DNA of 64,000 nt from Siphonodentalium dalli (taxonomy: Eukaryota; Mollusca; Scaphopoda; Gadilida; Siphonodentaliidae): positions 128,168,754 to 128,232,753 of the forward strand of contig CP136061.1 of the NCBI GenBank assembly GCA_032622095.1, in the 5' to 3' direction. Both the position numbers and the translations under genes were made by a program. How positions within the stretch are numbered: the first letter of the stretch is position 1; each line of letters opens with the position of its first letter. Below are positions 47,871 through 60,780 of the stretch, in pieces. The notes under the pieces were generated by a model. It searched no databases. It saw nothing but the letters and a program-made list of their open reading frames with translations, and was not told the origin of the DNA.

Positions 47871-50800
47871 GCTAAAACTGATATATATGATAATCACGTG
47901 ACGCGTGATGACCTATATGTCAAAAATCCGAGCTGCGTGTGGTGAGATTCTGATAAAGGGTTACCACACGAATCAAATCATGCCCATATTATGTTCAGAA
48001 AACGCATATCCCGTGCATACTGGGATGAAAACCGAGCCTAATGCGCTAAAACTGTTATATGTGATAATCACGTGACCAGCGATGACCTATATGTCAAAAA
48101 TCCGAGCTCCGTGTGGTGAGATTCTGATAAAGGGTTAACATACGAATCAAATCACGCCCAAATTGTGTTCAGAAAACACATATCCCGTGCACACTGGGAC
48201 GAAAACCTAGCCCAATGCGCTAAAACTGATATATATGATAGTCACGTGGCCCTTGATGACCTATATGTCAAAAATCCGAGCTGCGTGTGGTGAGATTCTG
48301 ATAACGGGTTAACACACGAATCAAATGATGCCCAAATTGTGTTCAGAAAACGCATATCCCCTGCACACTGGGACGAAAACCGAGCCCAATGTGCTAAAAC
48401 TGATATATATGATAATCACGTGACGCGTGATGACCTATATGTCAAAAATCCGAGCTGCGTGTGGTGAGTTTCTGATAAAGGGTTACCACACGAATCAAAG
48501 CATGCCCATATTATGTTCAGAAAACGCATATCCCGTGCACACTGGGATGAAATCCGAGTCTAATGCGCTAAAACTGTTATATATGATAGTCACTTGGCCA
48601 GGGATGACCTATATGTCAAAAATCCGAGCTGCGTGTGGTGAGATTCTGACAAATGGTTCACACAAGAATCAAACCATGGCCATATTGTGTTCAGAAAACG
48701 CATATCCCGTGCACACTGGGACGAAACCCGAGCCCTAAGTGCTAAAACTGATATATATATGATAAACAGGTGACGCGTGATGACCTATATGTCAAAAATC
48801 CGAGCTGCGTGTGGTAAGATTCTGATAAAGAGTTAACACACGAATCAAATCATGCCCATATTGTGTTCAGAAAACGCATATCCCGTGCACACTGGGATGA
48901 AAACCGAGTCTAATGCGCTAAAACTGTTATATATGATAGTCACGTGGCCCGGGATGACCTATATGTCAAAAATCCGAGCTGCGTGTGGTGATATTATGAT
49001 AAAGGGTTCACACAAGAATCAAACCATGCCCATATGGTGTTCAGAAAACGCATATCCAGTGCACACTGGGACGAAACCCGAGCCCTATGTGCTAAAACTG
49101 ATATATATGATAAACACGTGACGCGTGATGACCTATATGTCAAAAATCCGAGCTGCGTGTGGTGAGATTCTGATAATGGGTTAACACACGAATCAAATTA
49201 TGCCCAAATTGTGTTCAGAAAACGCATATCCCCTGCACACTGGGACGAAAACCGAGCCCAATGTGCTAAAACTGTTATATATGATAATCACGTGACGCGT
49301 GATGACCTATATGTCAAAAATCCGAGCTGCGTGTGGTGAGATTCTGATAAAGGGTGACCTCACGAATGAAATCATGCCCATATTATGTTCAGAAAACGCA
49401 TATCCCGTGCACACTGGGATGAAATCCGAGTCTAATGCGCTAAAACTGTTATATATGATAATCACGTGGCCCGGGATGACCTATATGTCAAATATTCGAG
49501 CTGCGTGTGGTGAGATTCTGATAAAGGGTTAACACTGGAATCAAATCATGCCCAAATTGTGTTCATAAAACGCATATCCCGTGCACACTGGGATGAAAAC
49601 CGAGCCCAATGCGCTAAAACTGTTATATATGATAAACACGTGACGCGTGATGACCTATATGTCAAAAATCCGAGCTGCGTGTGGTGAGATTCTGATAAAG
49701 GGTTAACATACGAATCAAATCATGAACAAATTGTGTTCAGAAAACACATATCCCGTGCACACTGGGACGAAAACCGAGCCCAATGCGCTAAAACTGATAT
49801 ATATGATAGTCACGTGGCCCTTGATGACCTATATGTCAAAAATCCGAGCTGCGTGTGGTGAGATTCTGATAACGGGTTAACACACGAATCAAATGATGCC
49901 CAAATTGTGTTCATAAAACGCATATCCCCTGCACACTGGGACGAAAACCGAGCCCAATGTGCTAAAACTGATATATATGATAATCACGTGACGCGTGATG
50001 ACCTATATGTCAAAAATCCGAGCTGCGTGTGGTGAGATTCTGATAAAGGGTTACCACACGAATCAAATCATGCCCATATTATGTTCAGAAAACGCATATC
50101 CCGTGCACACTGGGATGAAATCCGAGTCTAATGGGCTAAAACTTATATATGATAATCACGTGGCCCGGGATGACCTATATGTCAAAAATTCGAGCTGCGT
50201 GTGGTGAGATTCTAATAAAGGGCTAACACACGAATCAAATCATGCCCAAATTGTGTTCATAAAACGCATATCCCGTGCACACTGTGATGAAAACCGAGCC
50301 CAATGCGCTAAAACTGTTATATATGATAAACACGTGACGCGTGATGACCTATATGTCAAAAATCCGAGCTGCGTGTGGTGAGATTCTGATAAAGGGTCAA
50401 CATACGAATAAAATCATGCACAAATTGTGTTCAGAAAACACATATCCCGTGCACACTGGGACGAAAACCGAGCCCAATGCGCTAAAACTGATATATATGA
50501 TAGTCACGTGGCCCTTGATGACCTATATGTCAAAATTCCGAGCTGCGTGTGGTGAGATTCTGATAACGGGTTAACACACGAATCAAATGATGCCCAAATT
50601 GTGTTCATAAAACGCATATCCCCTGCACACTGGGACGAAAACCGAGCCCAATGTGCTAAAACTGATATATATGATAATCACGTGACGCGTGATGACCTAT
50701 ATGTCAAAAATCCGAGCTGCGTGTGGTGAGATTCTGATAAAGGGTTACCACACGAATCAAATCATGCCCATATTATGTTCAGAAAACGCATATCCCGTGC

Positions 50801-53215
50801 ATACTGGGATGAAAACCGAGCCTAATGCGCTAAAACTGTTATATGTGATAATCACGTGACCAGCGATGACCTATATGTCAAAAATCCGAGCTCCGTGTGG
50901 TGAGATTCTGATAAAGGGTTAACATACGAATCAAATCACGCCCAAATTGTGTTCAGAAAACACATATCCCGTGCACACTGGGACGAAAACCTAGCCCAAT
51001 GCGCTAAAACTGATATATATGATAGTCACGTGGCCCTTGATGACCTATATGTCAAAAATCCGAGCTGCGTGTGGTGAGATTCTGATAACGGGTTAACACA
51101 CGAATCAAATGATGCCCAAATTGTGTTCAGAAAACGCATATCCCCTGCACACTGGGACGAAAACCGAGCCCAATGTGCTAAAACTGATATATATGATAAT
51201 CACGTGACGCGTGATGACCTATATGTCAAAAATCCGAGCTGCGTGTGGTGAGTTTCTGATAAAGGGTTACCACACGAATCAAAGCATGCCCATATTATGT
51301 TCAGAAAACGCATATCCCGTGCACACTGGGATGAAATCCGAGTCTAATGCGCTAAAACTGTTATATATGATAGTCACTTGGCCAGGGATGACCTATATGT
51401 CAAAAATCCGAGCTGCGTGTGGTGAGATTCTGACAAATGGTTCACACAAGAATCAAACCATGGCCATATTGTGTTCAGAAAACGCATATCCCGTGCACAC
51501 TGGGACGAAACCCGAGCCCTAAGTGCTAAAACTGATATATATATGATAAACAGGTGACGCGTGATGACCTATATGTCAAAAATCCGAGCTGCGTGTGGTA
51601 AGATTCTGATAAAGGGTTAACACACGAATCAAATCATGCCCATATTGTGTTCAGAAAACGCATATCCCGTGCACACTGGGATGAAAACCGAGTCTAATGC
51701 GCTAAAACTGTTATATATGATAGTCACGTGGCCCGGGATGACCTATATGTCAAAAATCCGAGCTGCGTGTGGTGATATTATGATAAAGGGTTCACACAAG
51801 AATCAAACCATGCCCATATGGTGTTCAGAAAACGCATATCCAGTGCACACTGGGACGAAACCCGAGCCCTATGTGCTAAAACTGATATATATGATAAACA
51901 CGTGACGCGTGATGACCTATATGTCAAAAATCCGAGCTGCGTGTGGTGAGATTCTGATAATGGGTTAACACACGAATCAAATTATGCCCAAATTGTGTTC
52001 AGAAAACGCATATCCCCTGCACACTGGGACGAAAACCGAGCCCAATGTGCTAAAACTGTTATATATGATAATCACGTGACGCGTGATGACCTATATGTCA
52101 AAAATCCGAGCTGCGTGTGGTGAGATTCTGATAAAGGGTGACCTCACGAATGAAATCATGCCCATATTATGTTCAGAAAACGCATATCCCGTGCACACTG
52201 GGATGAAATCCGAGTCTAATGCGCTAAAACTGTTATATATGATAATCACGTGGCCCGGGATGACCTATATGTCAAATATTCGAGCTGCGTGTGGTGAGAT
52301 TCTGATAAAGGGTTAACACTGGAATCAAATCATGCCCAAATTGTGTTCATAAAACGCATATCCCGTGCACACTGGGATGAAAACCGAGCCCAATGCGCTA
52401 AAACTGTTATATATGATAAAAACGTGACGCGTGATGACCTATATGTCAAAAATCCGAGCTGCGTGTGGTGAGATTCTGATAAAGGGTTAACATACGAATC
52501 AAATCATGAACAAATTGTGTTCAGAAAACACATATCCCGTGCACACTGGGACGAAAACCGAGCCCAATGCGCTAAAACTGATATATATGATAGTCACGTG
52601 GCCCTTGATGACCTATATGTCAAAAATCCGAGCTGCGTGTGGTGAGATTCTGATAACGGGTTAACACACGAATCAAATGATGCCCAAATTGTGTTCATAA
52701 AACGCATATCCCCTGCACACTGGGACGAAAACCGAGCCCAATGTGCTAAAACTGATATATATGATAATCACGTGACGCGTGATGACCTATATGTCAAAAA
52801 TCCGAGCTGCGTGTGGTGAGATTCTGATAAAGGGTTACCACACGAATCAAATCATGCCCATATTATGTTCAGAAAACGCATATCCCGTGCACACTGGGAT
52901 GAAATCCGAGTCTAATGGGCTAAAACTTATATATGATAATCACGTGGCCCGGGATGACCTATATGTCAAAAATTCGAGCTGCGTGTGGTGAGATTCTAAT
53001 AAAGGGTTAACACACGAATCAAATCATGCCCAAATTGTGTTCATAAAACGCATATCCCGTGCACACTGTGATGAAAACCGAGCCCAATGCGCTAAAACTG
53101 TTATATATGATAAACACGTGACGCGTGATGACCTATATGTCAAAAATCCGAGCTGCGTGTGGTGAGATTCTGATAAAGGGTTAACATACGAATAAAATCA
53201 TGCACAAATTGTGTT
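47650..53215 (+). repeat. 2784-bp (16-monomer) higher-order tandem duplication
   Basis: Features at 47960, 48427, 48852, 49299 and 49995 recur at exactly +2784 (16 x 174), with shared rare variants such as GGGTGACCTCACGAATGAAA. The two copies differ at only a few bases, so this expansion is very recent. Confidence 0.9.
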
Positions 53216-54536
53216 CAGAAAACACATATCCCGTGCACACTGGGACGAAAACCGAGCCCAATGCGCTAAAACTGATATATATGATAGTCACGTGGCCCTT
53301 GATGACCTATATGTCAAAAATCCGAGCTGCGTGTGGTGAGATTCTGATAACGGGTTAACACACGAATCAAATGGTGCCCAAATTGTGTTCATAAAACGCA
53401 TATCCCCTGCATACTGGGACGAAAACCGAGCCCAATGTGCTAAAACTGATATATATTATAATCACGTGACGCGTGATGACCTATATGTCAAATATCCGAG
53501 CTGCGTGTGGTGAGATTCTGATAAAGGGTTACCACACGAATCAAATCATGCCCATATTATGTTCAGAAAACGCATATCCCGTGCACACTGGATCGAAATC
53601 CGAGTCTAATGCGCTAAAACTGTTATATATGATAATCACGTGGCCCGGGATGACCTATATGTCAAAAATCCGAGCTGCGTGTGGTGAGATTCTGATAAAA
53701 GGTTCACACAAGAATCAAACCATGCCCATATTGTGTTCAGAAAACGCATATCCCGTGCACACTGAGACGAAACCCGAGCCCCAAGTGCTAAAACTGATAT
53801 ATATGATAAACACGTGACGCGTGATGACATATATGTCAAAAATCCGAGCTGCGTGTGGTAAGATTCTGATAAAGGGTTAACACACGAATCAAATCGTGCC
53901 CATATTGTGTTCAGAAAACGCATATCCCGTGCACACTGGGATGAAAACCGAGCCCTATGCGCTAAAACTGTTATATATGATAATCACGTGACCAGCGATG
54001 ACCTATATGCCAAAAATCCGAGCTGCGTGTGGTGAGATTCTGATAAAGGGTTAACATACGAATCAAATCACGCCCAAATTGTGTTCAGAAAACGGATATC
54101 CCGTGCATACTGGGACGAAAACCGAGCCCAATGCGCTAAAACTGATAGATATGATAGTCACGTGGCCCTTGATGACCTATATGTCAAAAATCCGAGCTGC
54201 ATGTGGTAAGATTCTGATAAAGGGTTAACACACGAATCAAATCATGCCCAAATTGTGTTCATAAAACGCATATCCCTAGCACACTGGGATGAAAACCGAG
54301 CCCAATGTGCTGAAACTGATATATATGATAAACACGTGACGCGTGATGACCTATATGTCGAAAATCCGAGCTGCATGTGGTGAGATTCTGATAAAGGGTT
54401 AACACAGGAATCAAATCATGCCCATATTGTCTTCAGGAAACGCATATCCCGTGCACACTGGGATGAAAACCGAGCACAATGTGCTGAAACTGATATATAT
54501 GATAATCACGTGACGCGCGATGACCTATATGTCAAA

Positions 54537-55246
54537 GGTGCGCGGGTGAGATTAACACGCTAATTAAACCGATGTCAATGCTGATTGTACGTCGAAAAAT
54601 GTTGTAACGTAGGTAAAAATAATTGGACGGAACCCTTATTCGACGAACTTGGCATGTTGGCTGGTTTAGCTGGTGAACTTTGGTTCAATTCAAATAATCC
54701 AAATCGTCGTCAGAAATCAGAAATGTTAACAAAATCAGCAGAATTATAAGTAAAAACAAGGGCCATAACTCGTGTAAAATGATTCGACGGTCCCTTATTT
54801 AAATTTGTCGTGTATTTCGATCCAGGTAATACACACGTACGTATACCAACTTTTGTTCATGTCGATAAATCCAACCAGAGTTATCGGCCGCAAACCAAAA
54901 ATGTTGACAAAATTGTTCAATTCTAAGTTAAAAATGCCCGTAACTCATGTAAAAATAAATTGTACTAAACTCGCTCTCGAACTTCCCCTGTATACGGCAA
55001 AGCATTATAGCGGTAAAACGATACGAAATACAGAGAGTACGTTCTTGCCCGTAGATACACATACCAACTATGATTTAGATCAAGCTACCCTAACTGGAGT
55101 TATCGGTCGATTCATTGTTACATAATAGGGTATATTTAAAATAAAAATAAAATCGCAGTTTACATATTCTTCAGACCTGACGTGCCTGGCCACTGCCGCA
55201 CTTTCCGCGCTTTTCGCGGCCGCGCCGCGCCATGTGAAGTTAATAA

Positions 55247-55250
<4 letters not shown>
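54537..55250 (-). repeat. Right terminal inverted repeat, unique part
   Basis: 714 bases, the inverse of 17794-18508 with seven substitutions and one single-base indel by eye. It ends in GTTAATAATCTC at 55250, directly before an AT run. Confidence 0.93.
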
Positions 55251-55281
<31 letters not shown>

Positions 55282-55390
55282 TAGAGAGAGAGAGAGAGAG
55301 AGGGGGGACACAGAGACCCGAGTCCCAGATATCAATCGAGATTCCCGGATTTGAACCAAGTCGATTTGTATGTACCGGGACTCATGAAAG

Positions 55391-55454
<64 letters not shown>

Positions 55455-55456
55455 AG
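55251..55456. repeat. (TA)n, (GA)n and poly-G microsatellites at the right junction
   Basis: An AT run at 55251-55276, a GA run at 55277-55302, then a second GA run of about 50 bases (55393-55442) ending in poly-G. The AT run is the right half of the presumed target of the giant transposon. Confidence 0.9.
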
Positions 55457-55509
55457 ACAGACTTGGTTGTTGTCACATTGCCACTACATCAGATGTTTAA
55501 ATATGCATG

Positions 55510-55605
55510 CTATGTCGAGATTTCGAGATAATTATGTCGAGATCTCGATATATTAATATGTCGAGATCTCGAGATAATTATAATTATAATTATAATTATA
55601 ATATA
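55510..55605. repeat. Repeated ATGTCGAGATCTCGA palindromes and (AATTAT)n
   Basis: TGTCGAGAT(T/C)TCGA recurs three times at about 30-base spacing, followed by an ATAATT run. Confidence 0.75.
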
Positions 55606-55753
55606 TGTATTGAGTATGTCGGTTTACACAATGTACCCAACGACCACAGCGCGGTATGACCCAATAACACCCACACCCACTACATTCATTTCTTGAATAA
55701 CTGCAACCTCTTGAACCAGAGAGAAATTCCCAAATCCTGGAAATTATCCCATT

Positions 55754-58700
55754 TAGTCCGGGAGCTAATAGGGGTACCCTTGCACCCCCCCACTGGGACT
55801 TAACTTCCCCCCACTCATTTTGTTCCTTATTATGTCCTTCAACTTTTAAGCAATGTTAACAAGAAAAAAAAGTGGCCATGTAGACTTCAGACAAGATGGC
55901 GTCCATCATGGCCGCCGTTTTTCAGACCAGACCCTTAGTCAGTTTTATGCAAATTATAGCGGGAAAAATCTGGTAAAATGTACACAAATGTATATATTTT
56001 CGTGAAGCTAAGACATAATGACACTTTTTTGGACCAAAACTGAAACTCACCATCCAAGATGGCCGCCAAAATGGCCGCCGGAAGTTGAAAATATGACATT
56101 TGTTCACATATATCTTCTAGATCAATTCATGCTGTTTGAAACTGGTTGAGTAATGCAACTTTATTTTGTGTTTTGTAAATTAACTGATCATTGGAGCAAT
56201 TACACATGCAATTAGTGGGGTCCTAACCCATTCCGATCCCTCAAAAATTCGATTTTACAGAATGTGGTATAAAATTTCACAAAAAAAATCACAATTGGGA
56301 TTCTAGTCATATTTCAACAAGAAATGATCAGAAATTTGTAATGTAAGTGAGGCATATCATTACCAATAAAATCCAAGTCACTCGAACAAAAATTCTTACT
56401 TTGGCTCAAAATGGCTGCCAATATTGGCGCCAAAATATGGAAAATGGTAAATATTACACCAGCGTGTCCTGCAATCGCTTACAAGTTTTGGTTGATGTAT
56501 AAAATTGGCTATTCTGCATTCTATACATTGAATACTAACATGTCTGATGCACCATAGTTAATTGTTACTATTGTCACCACTGACATCGTCAAAAATATTG
56601 GACTTTTCTCTCAAAAACTTGACATAAATATTGGCAAAAATTAACTTTTCATGTTTGGACCATTTTTTTCAGGTAAAATATAGTTATCTTTGGATTGAAA
56701 GGTGTTTATTGTTTTGGTCTATCTTAAGTGTGACACCCAAGGATGTTTATAGACCAAATTGCTCAAGATGGCTTCCAAAATGGCAACCAAATTTATAAAA
56801 TGTTAATGGTTTACATATATCCCGAACATTCTCTGCATTATCCAAAAAGGTAGCAAATTGTGACTCACTTGGTTATTATACGTGTTAGTTAATTAACTGA
56901 CAACTACATGTTCTATTCTTGTTGTCCCAGTTCCGTATGGGGCATGACAAATTTATTTTAAAGTATGTAATTTTGCCGAGAACCCCTTTTGTAATTTTGG
57001 CCATATTTATTGAAAGGAAATGGGCAGAACTTTGAGACAGAACTGAGATGGACCATAATCTTTGGCTATATTCTGGTCCATTATGATAAAAAAAAAATGT
57101 CAACAGGATACAGTGTGGATGCAAAGATCGTAGCCAGGGAGTTACTATATGATCATAACTTTATGTGAGGTGAATAGGTATACAGGGAGTTATTGTATGT
57201 CATGACTGATGTGAGTAGGTATACAATGAGTGACTATATGGTTATGAGTGGGTTGTCCATGGTAAGATGCATCTAGGTATACAAGGAGAGGTCATGGTCA
57301 GGTGAATCGATATGCATGGAGTGACTGCATGGTGTATGCCTGTGTATATTCAGTACGGGTGCACCCGGTGTGCATGTATGGTCATTGGTGTGGTGTATGG
57401 ATATAGCTACTTGGTCATATATGTGTTGATTATGTATATATGGAGTGACTGTAAGGTCATGGGTGGGGTGTACATGTGTTGTCTGTATGATCATGGATGG
57501 GGTGTGTGGATAAATAGGGTGTTATTTTATGGTTACGAGTAATGTGTATATGTATACATGGAATGACTGTACGGTCATGACTGGATATGCATACCTGGAG
57601 TAAGCTGGGTGGACATTATCGAGCGTGTGGGTATAGAAGGAGTGTCCTTGTGGTAACGGGTGGGATGTATATTTATATATCTCGTGGATGTATTATCATT
57701 GGTGGGTGTATGGCTATACAGTGAATTGCTGAATTGTGAGGTGTATATGCAGGTATGGATTGTTTGAGTGGTCGTGTGTGCGGGATGTTTGTATATCTGG
57801 AAGGGCTGAATGTCCATTAGTGGGGTTTACATGTATACCTGGAGTGAATCTATGGTCTAGGGTGGGCTGAATATGCATATCGAGTGGTTATAGGACTATG
57901 TGTGTCGAATAGGTATACATGTAGTGACTATGGTTAATGGTGAGATGAGTGCATGTAGGTATACAAGTAGTGACTGTACGATCATAAATGTAATGGACAT
58001 CTATACAGGGGCTGACTAAATGGTCATGTGTCAGGCGTATGAGACTATGAGTGTACCTGTTTAGTGACTCGTGGCGGTATGGTCATGTGTAGGTTATACC
58101 AGTATACATAGATCATAGAGTAACTCCTTGGCTGCCATCTTGGCTTCCACCCTGTATCCAGTTGATAAATTTTTATCACAATGGGCCAGAATACCCACAT
58201 ATCATGGTTCATCTCAGTTCCGTCTCAAAGTACTGCCCATTTCCTTTCAATAATATGGCCAGAATCACAAAAGAGGTTCTTCGCAAAATTCCATACTGCA
58301 ACTTTAAAATGAATTTGTCATGCCCCATACGGAACTGAGACAAACACAATAGAACGTGGTTGTCAGTTAATTAACTAACACGTACAATAATCAAGTGAGT
58401 CACAATTGGCTGCCTTTTTTCGGATAACGCAGAGAATAATGTTCGGGATATGTTAACTTTTAACTTTTTACAACTTTGGTTGCCATTTTGGAAGCCATCT
58501 TGAGCAATTTAGTCTATAAACACCGTAGTGTGACACATTTAAGATAGACCAAAACAATAAACACCTTTGATACCAAAGATAGTTGTATTTTACTTGAACA
58601 AATGGTCGAACCCTGAAAAGTTAATTTTTGCCGATATTTATGTCAAGTTTGTGAGAGAAAAATCCAATATTTCTGGTGATGTCAGTGGTGACAATAGTAA

Positions 58701-59508
58701 AAATGATCCATGGTGCATTAGTCATGTTAGTATGCAGTGTATATAATACAGATTAGCCAATTGTATACATCAACCACAACTTGTAAGCGATTGCAGGACA
58801 CCCTGGGGCAATATTTACCATTTTCCATATTTTGGCGGCCATTTTCGCAGCCATTTTGAGCCAAGGTAAGATTTTTGGTTCCAGAGAGTTGGAATATTCA
58901 TAGCTAATGATATGCCTCACTTACATTACAATGTTCTTTTCATTTCTTGTTGAAATATGACTAGAATCCCAATTGTGATTTTTTGTAAAATTTTGTACCG
59001 CGTTCTGTAAAATCGAATTTTTGAGGAATCGGAAGGTTCTAGGACCCCATTAATAGCATATTTAATTGCACCAATGATCAGTTAATATACAAAACACAAA
59101 ACAAAGTCATTATTACTCAACCAGTTCCAAACAGCATGAATTGATCTAGAAGATATATGTGAACAAATGTCATATTTTCAACTTCAGGCGGCCATTTTGG
59201 CGGCCATCTTGGATGGTGAGTTTCAGTTTTGGCCCAAAAAAGTGTCATTATGTCTTAACTTCACGAAAATATATACATTTGTGTACACTTTACCAGATTT
59301 TCCCGCTATAATTTGCATAAAACTGACTAAGGGTCTGGTCTGAAAAACGGCGGCCATGATGGACGCCATCTTGTCTGGAGTCTACACGGCCACTTTTTTT
59401 TCTTGCTAACATTGCTTAAAAGTTGAAGGACATAATAAGGAACAAAATGAGTGGGGTGAAGTTAAGTCCCAGGGGGGTGCAAGGGTACCCATATTAGCTC
59501 CCGGACTA
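55754..59508. mobile_element. Foldback element with ~1.4-kb inverted arms
   Basis: The left end TAGTCCGGGAGCTAATA and the right end TATTAGCTCCCGGACTA are exact inverses, flanked on both sides by ATT (55751-55753 and 59509-59511). That is a plausible 3-bp duplication, though it could be chance. The arms (about 55754-57125 and 58110-59508) remain alignable throughout with scattered differences. The core is a degenerate minisatellite. No transposase is encoded. Each arm carries several paired AAGATGGC(C/G)GCC-type motifs. Confidence 0.85.
57130..58105. repeat. Degenerate GT-rich minisatellite in the foldback core
   Basis: Words like GGTATACATGGAGTGACTG and TATGGTCATGGGTGGGG recur irregularly about every 40-60 bases. 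Open frames here reflect base composition, not genes. Confidence 0.7.
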
Positions 59509-59511
59509 ATT

Positions 59512-59904
59512 GGTATCTCAAGTTTTCCAACAGTTGGAAATTCCAGCCTAATTCATCCTATTATTTAAAATTTTATGTTGTGGCAGGCATACAATTTGAA
59601 ACTGTTAAAAATCTTGACCCAAGTTTTTTTTGTTGGGGGGGGGGGGGGGTCAAGTCCCATGTTACCACGCCCCATGCATGACTGCAGTCCCACAAAATCC
59701 TTGTCCGCGACTGGTGTCAAATTAAGTTGATTATTTGCACTACACGCTTAGTCATATTACGGGGAACAAGGTAGGTCAATAAATGCATGAAATACATTCA
59801 ATAAGAGCTTCGTATGCCTCAGACATATTCAGTGTAATCATATTTTATTTCCCAATCGCACATACGTATTACTACAATACTGACCTTGCTGCTAGACATA
59901 TATA
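59512..59904. other. Spacer between two transposons, nothing recognised
   Basis: Non-coding sequence with a T/G homopolymer run near 59625-59650. Confidence 0.5.
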
Positions 59905-60091
59905 TGTTAGAGTAAATCAGTGATATCAGTAATTACGTGAAATCTCGGAACGTTTCAGTAAATTCGTGAAATCACTGCTCTTACAAAGAATTTCATGAAA
60001 TTACTGGACAAATTCGGGAATTTCGCGTAATCACTGATTTTAGGTGTCAGTGATTTCAAGAAATTTCTGACGGACAAACATGTTTAAGTGC

Positions 60092-60780
60092 TTAATCCGT
60101 GAAGACAGCCATATATTGTGCTTTTGTTATGACATCAAGGATATCTGCTTCCGTATCCATCATCGATAATACCTCGGTTTGCAACGATATACTTGAAACA
60201 CCAATCCAAACATAACAGACAAACAACAGACAAACAACAGCTGAATATGGCGAGCATTTAATGTCAGAATTGATGTGTAGAATTTGTTTGAAACTGAACA
60301 AACTTCAAACTGTTTAGCCAGATTGTTGTCTTATTGTCAGCGAGCCAGGCCACCAGTATATCTTGGATGTCTCCATGTGCCCTTTCGAATAAACCTTGAC
60401 TTTATACATGTATATATGGCGTGGTTTATACCATGATTAAGTATTGTCAGCTCTGGTCAGTGGAGAGGATAGTGGTTGGGCGCGAAGCGCCCGGGATGGT
60501 CGAAAAGATCGAGTGATCTTCTCCTTCACCCCACCTGGTCAGTGTGTGTTAGCTCTTTGGAGATATTAGCAGTGAACTCCGACCCGTTGTCACTCTGCAG
60601 AATGGTTGGTGCCCCGAACAGAAGAACATTATCTAGAAGTTGGAAGGCCACCCCCGTTGCTCGCTTGCTTGTCAATGTCCTTAGTTCACATAATTTCGTA
60701 AGTTGGTCTTGGTAAACTATTATTATCCACTTGCACTTGTAGTTAGAAATATTCAAGGACTGCATATCAACCAGATACAT
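60092..60780 (-). pseudogene. Broken DDE integrase of the KRBA2/Ginger type
   Basis: The minus strand encodes VDMQS (first Asp), then VYQDQLTKLCELRTLTSKRA, LLFGAP and QSDNGSEFTA (second Asp), ending near 60526. After a disrupted stretch (60410-60525), another frame gives FERAHGDI (likely catalytic Glu) and LVAWLADNKTT. A third frame (60092-60301) carries KCSPYSAV and VSSISLQTEVLSMMDTEADI. The order matches the rve integrase core and downstream region of KRBA2-like proteins and Ginger2-type transposons. Frameshifts and the foreign stretch make it inactive. Confidence 0.8.

Larger units (their letters stand above)
43376..54536 (+). repeat. Right 174-bp satellite array, about 64 monomers
   Basis: Same monomer as 18509-24650 in inverse orientation (GATGACCTATATGTCAAAAA, GAGCTGCGTGTGGTGA, ATCCCGTGCACACTGGGA, CACGTGACGCGTGATG). 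Monomers at 43.4-43.8 kb are diverged, and those toward 54.5 kb are close to the left array in register. Recent segmental duplication makes it longer than the left array. Confidence 0.95.
17794..55250. mobile_element. Giant MULE-type DNA transposon (37,457 bp) with satellite-bearing inverted arms
   Basis: Both ends read GAGATTATTAACTTCACATG inward. The 715-bp left and 714-bp right terminal repeats differ at about eight positions by eye. Past them the homology continues in register through at least three monomers of a 174-bp satellite, then as long arrays in opposite orientation. Immediately outside each end is ATATATATA, a possible 9-bp target duplication as expected for Mutator-like elements, though an AT run makes the exact length ambiguous. 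One intact MULE transposase gene lies near the middle on the plus strand. About 99% arm identity implies recent activity or recent arm-to-arm conversion. A misassembled palindrome is the main alternative, but unequal array lengths, private arm differences and flush ends argue against it. Confidence 0.85.

Noticed and set aside
43376-54536. Tandem genes or pseudogenes in the right array
   Set aside because: Same non-coding satellite in inverse orientation. Frames are by-products of the period.
17794-55250. Maverick/Polinton, Teratorn-like or Starship-like giant element
   Set aside because: No polymerase B, capsid, herpesvirus-like gene or full tyrosine recombinase is present. The only intact transposase is of MULE type.
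17794-55250. Pure assembly palindrome artefact
   Set aside because: The arms differ in monomer number, have private differences in the terminal repeats and end flush at the same base. Not fully excluded without reads.
55182-55556. 124-codon plus-strand frame with Tyr-Ile and Glu-Arg runs
   Set aside because: It is translation of TA and GA microsatellites joined to the terminal repeat.
57273-57817. Frames in the foldback core
   Set aside because: Degenerate GT-rich minisatellite with frames on both strands and no domain.
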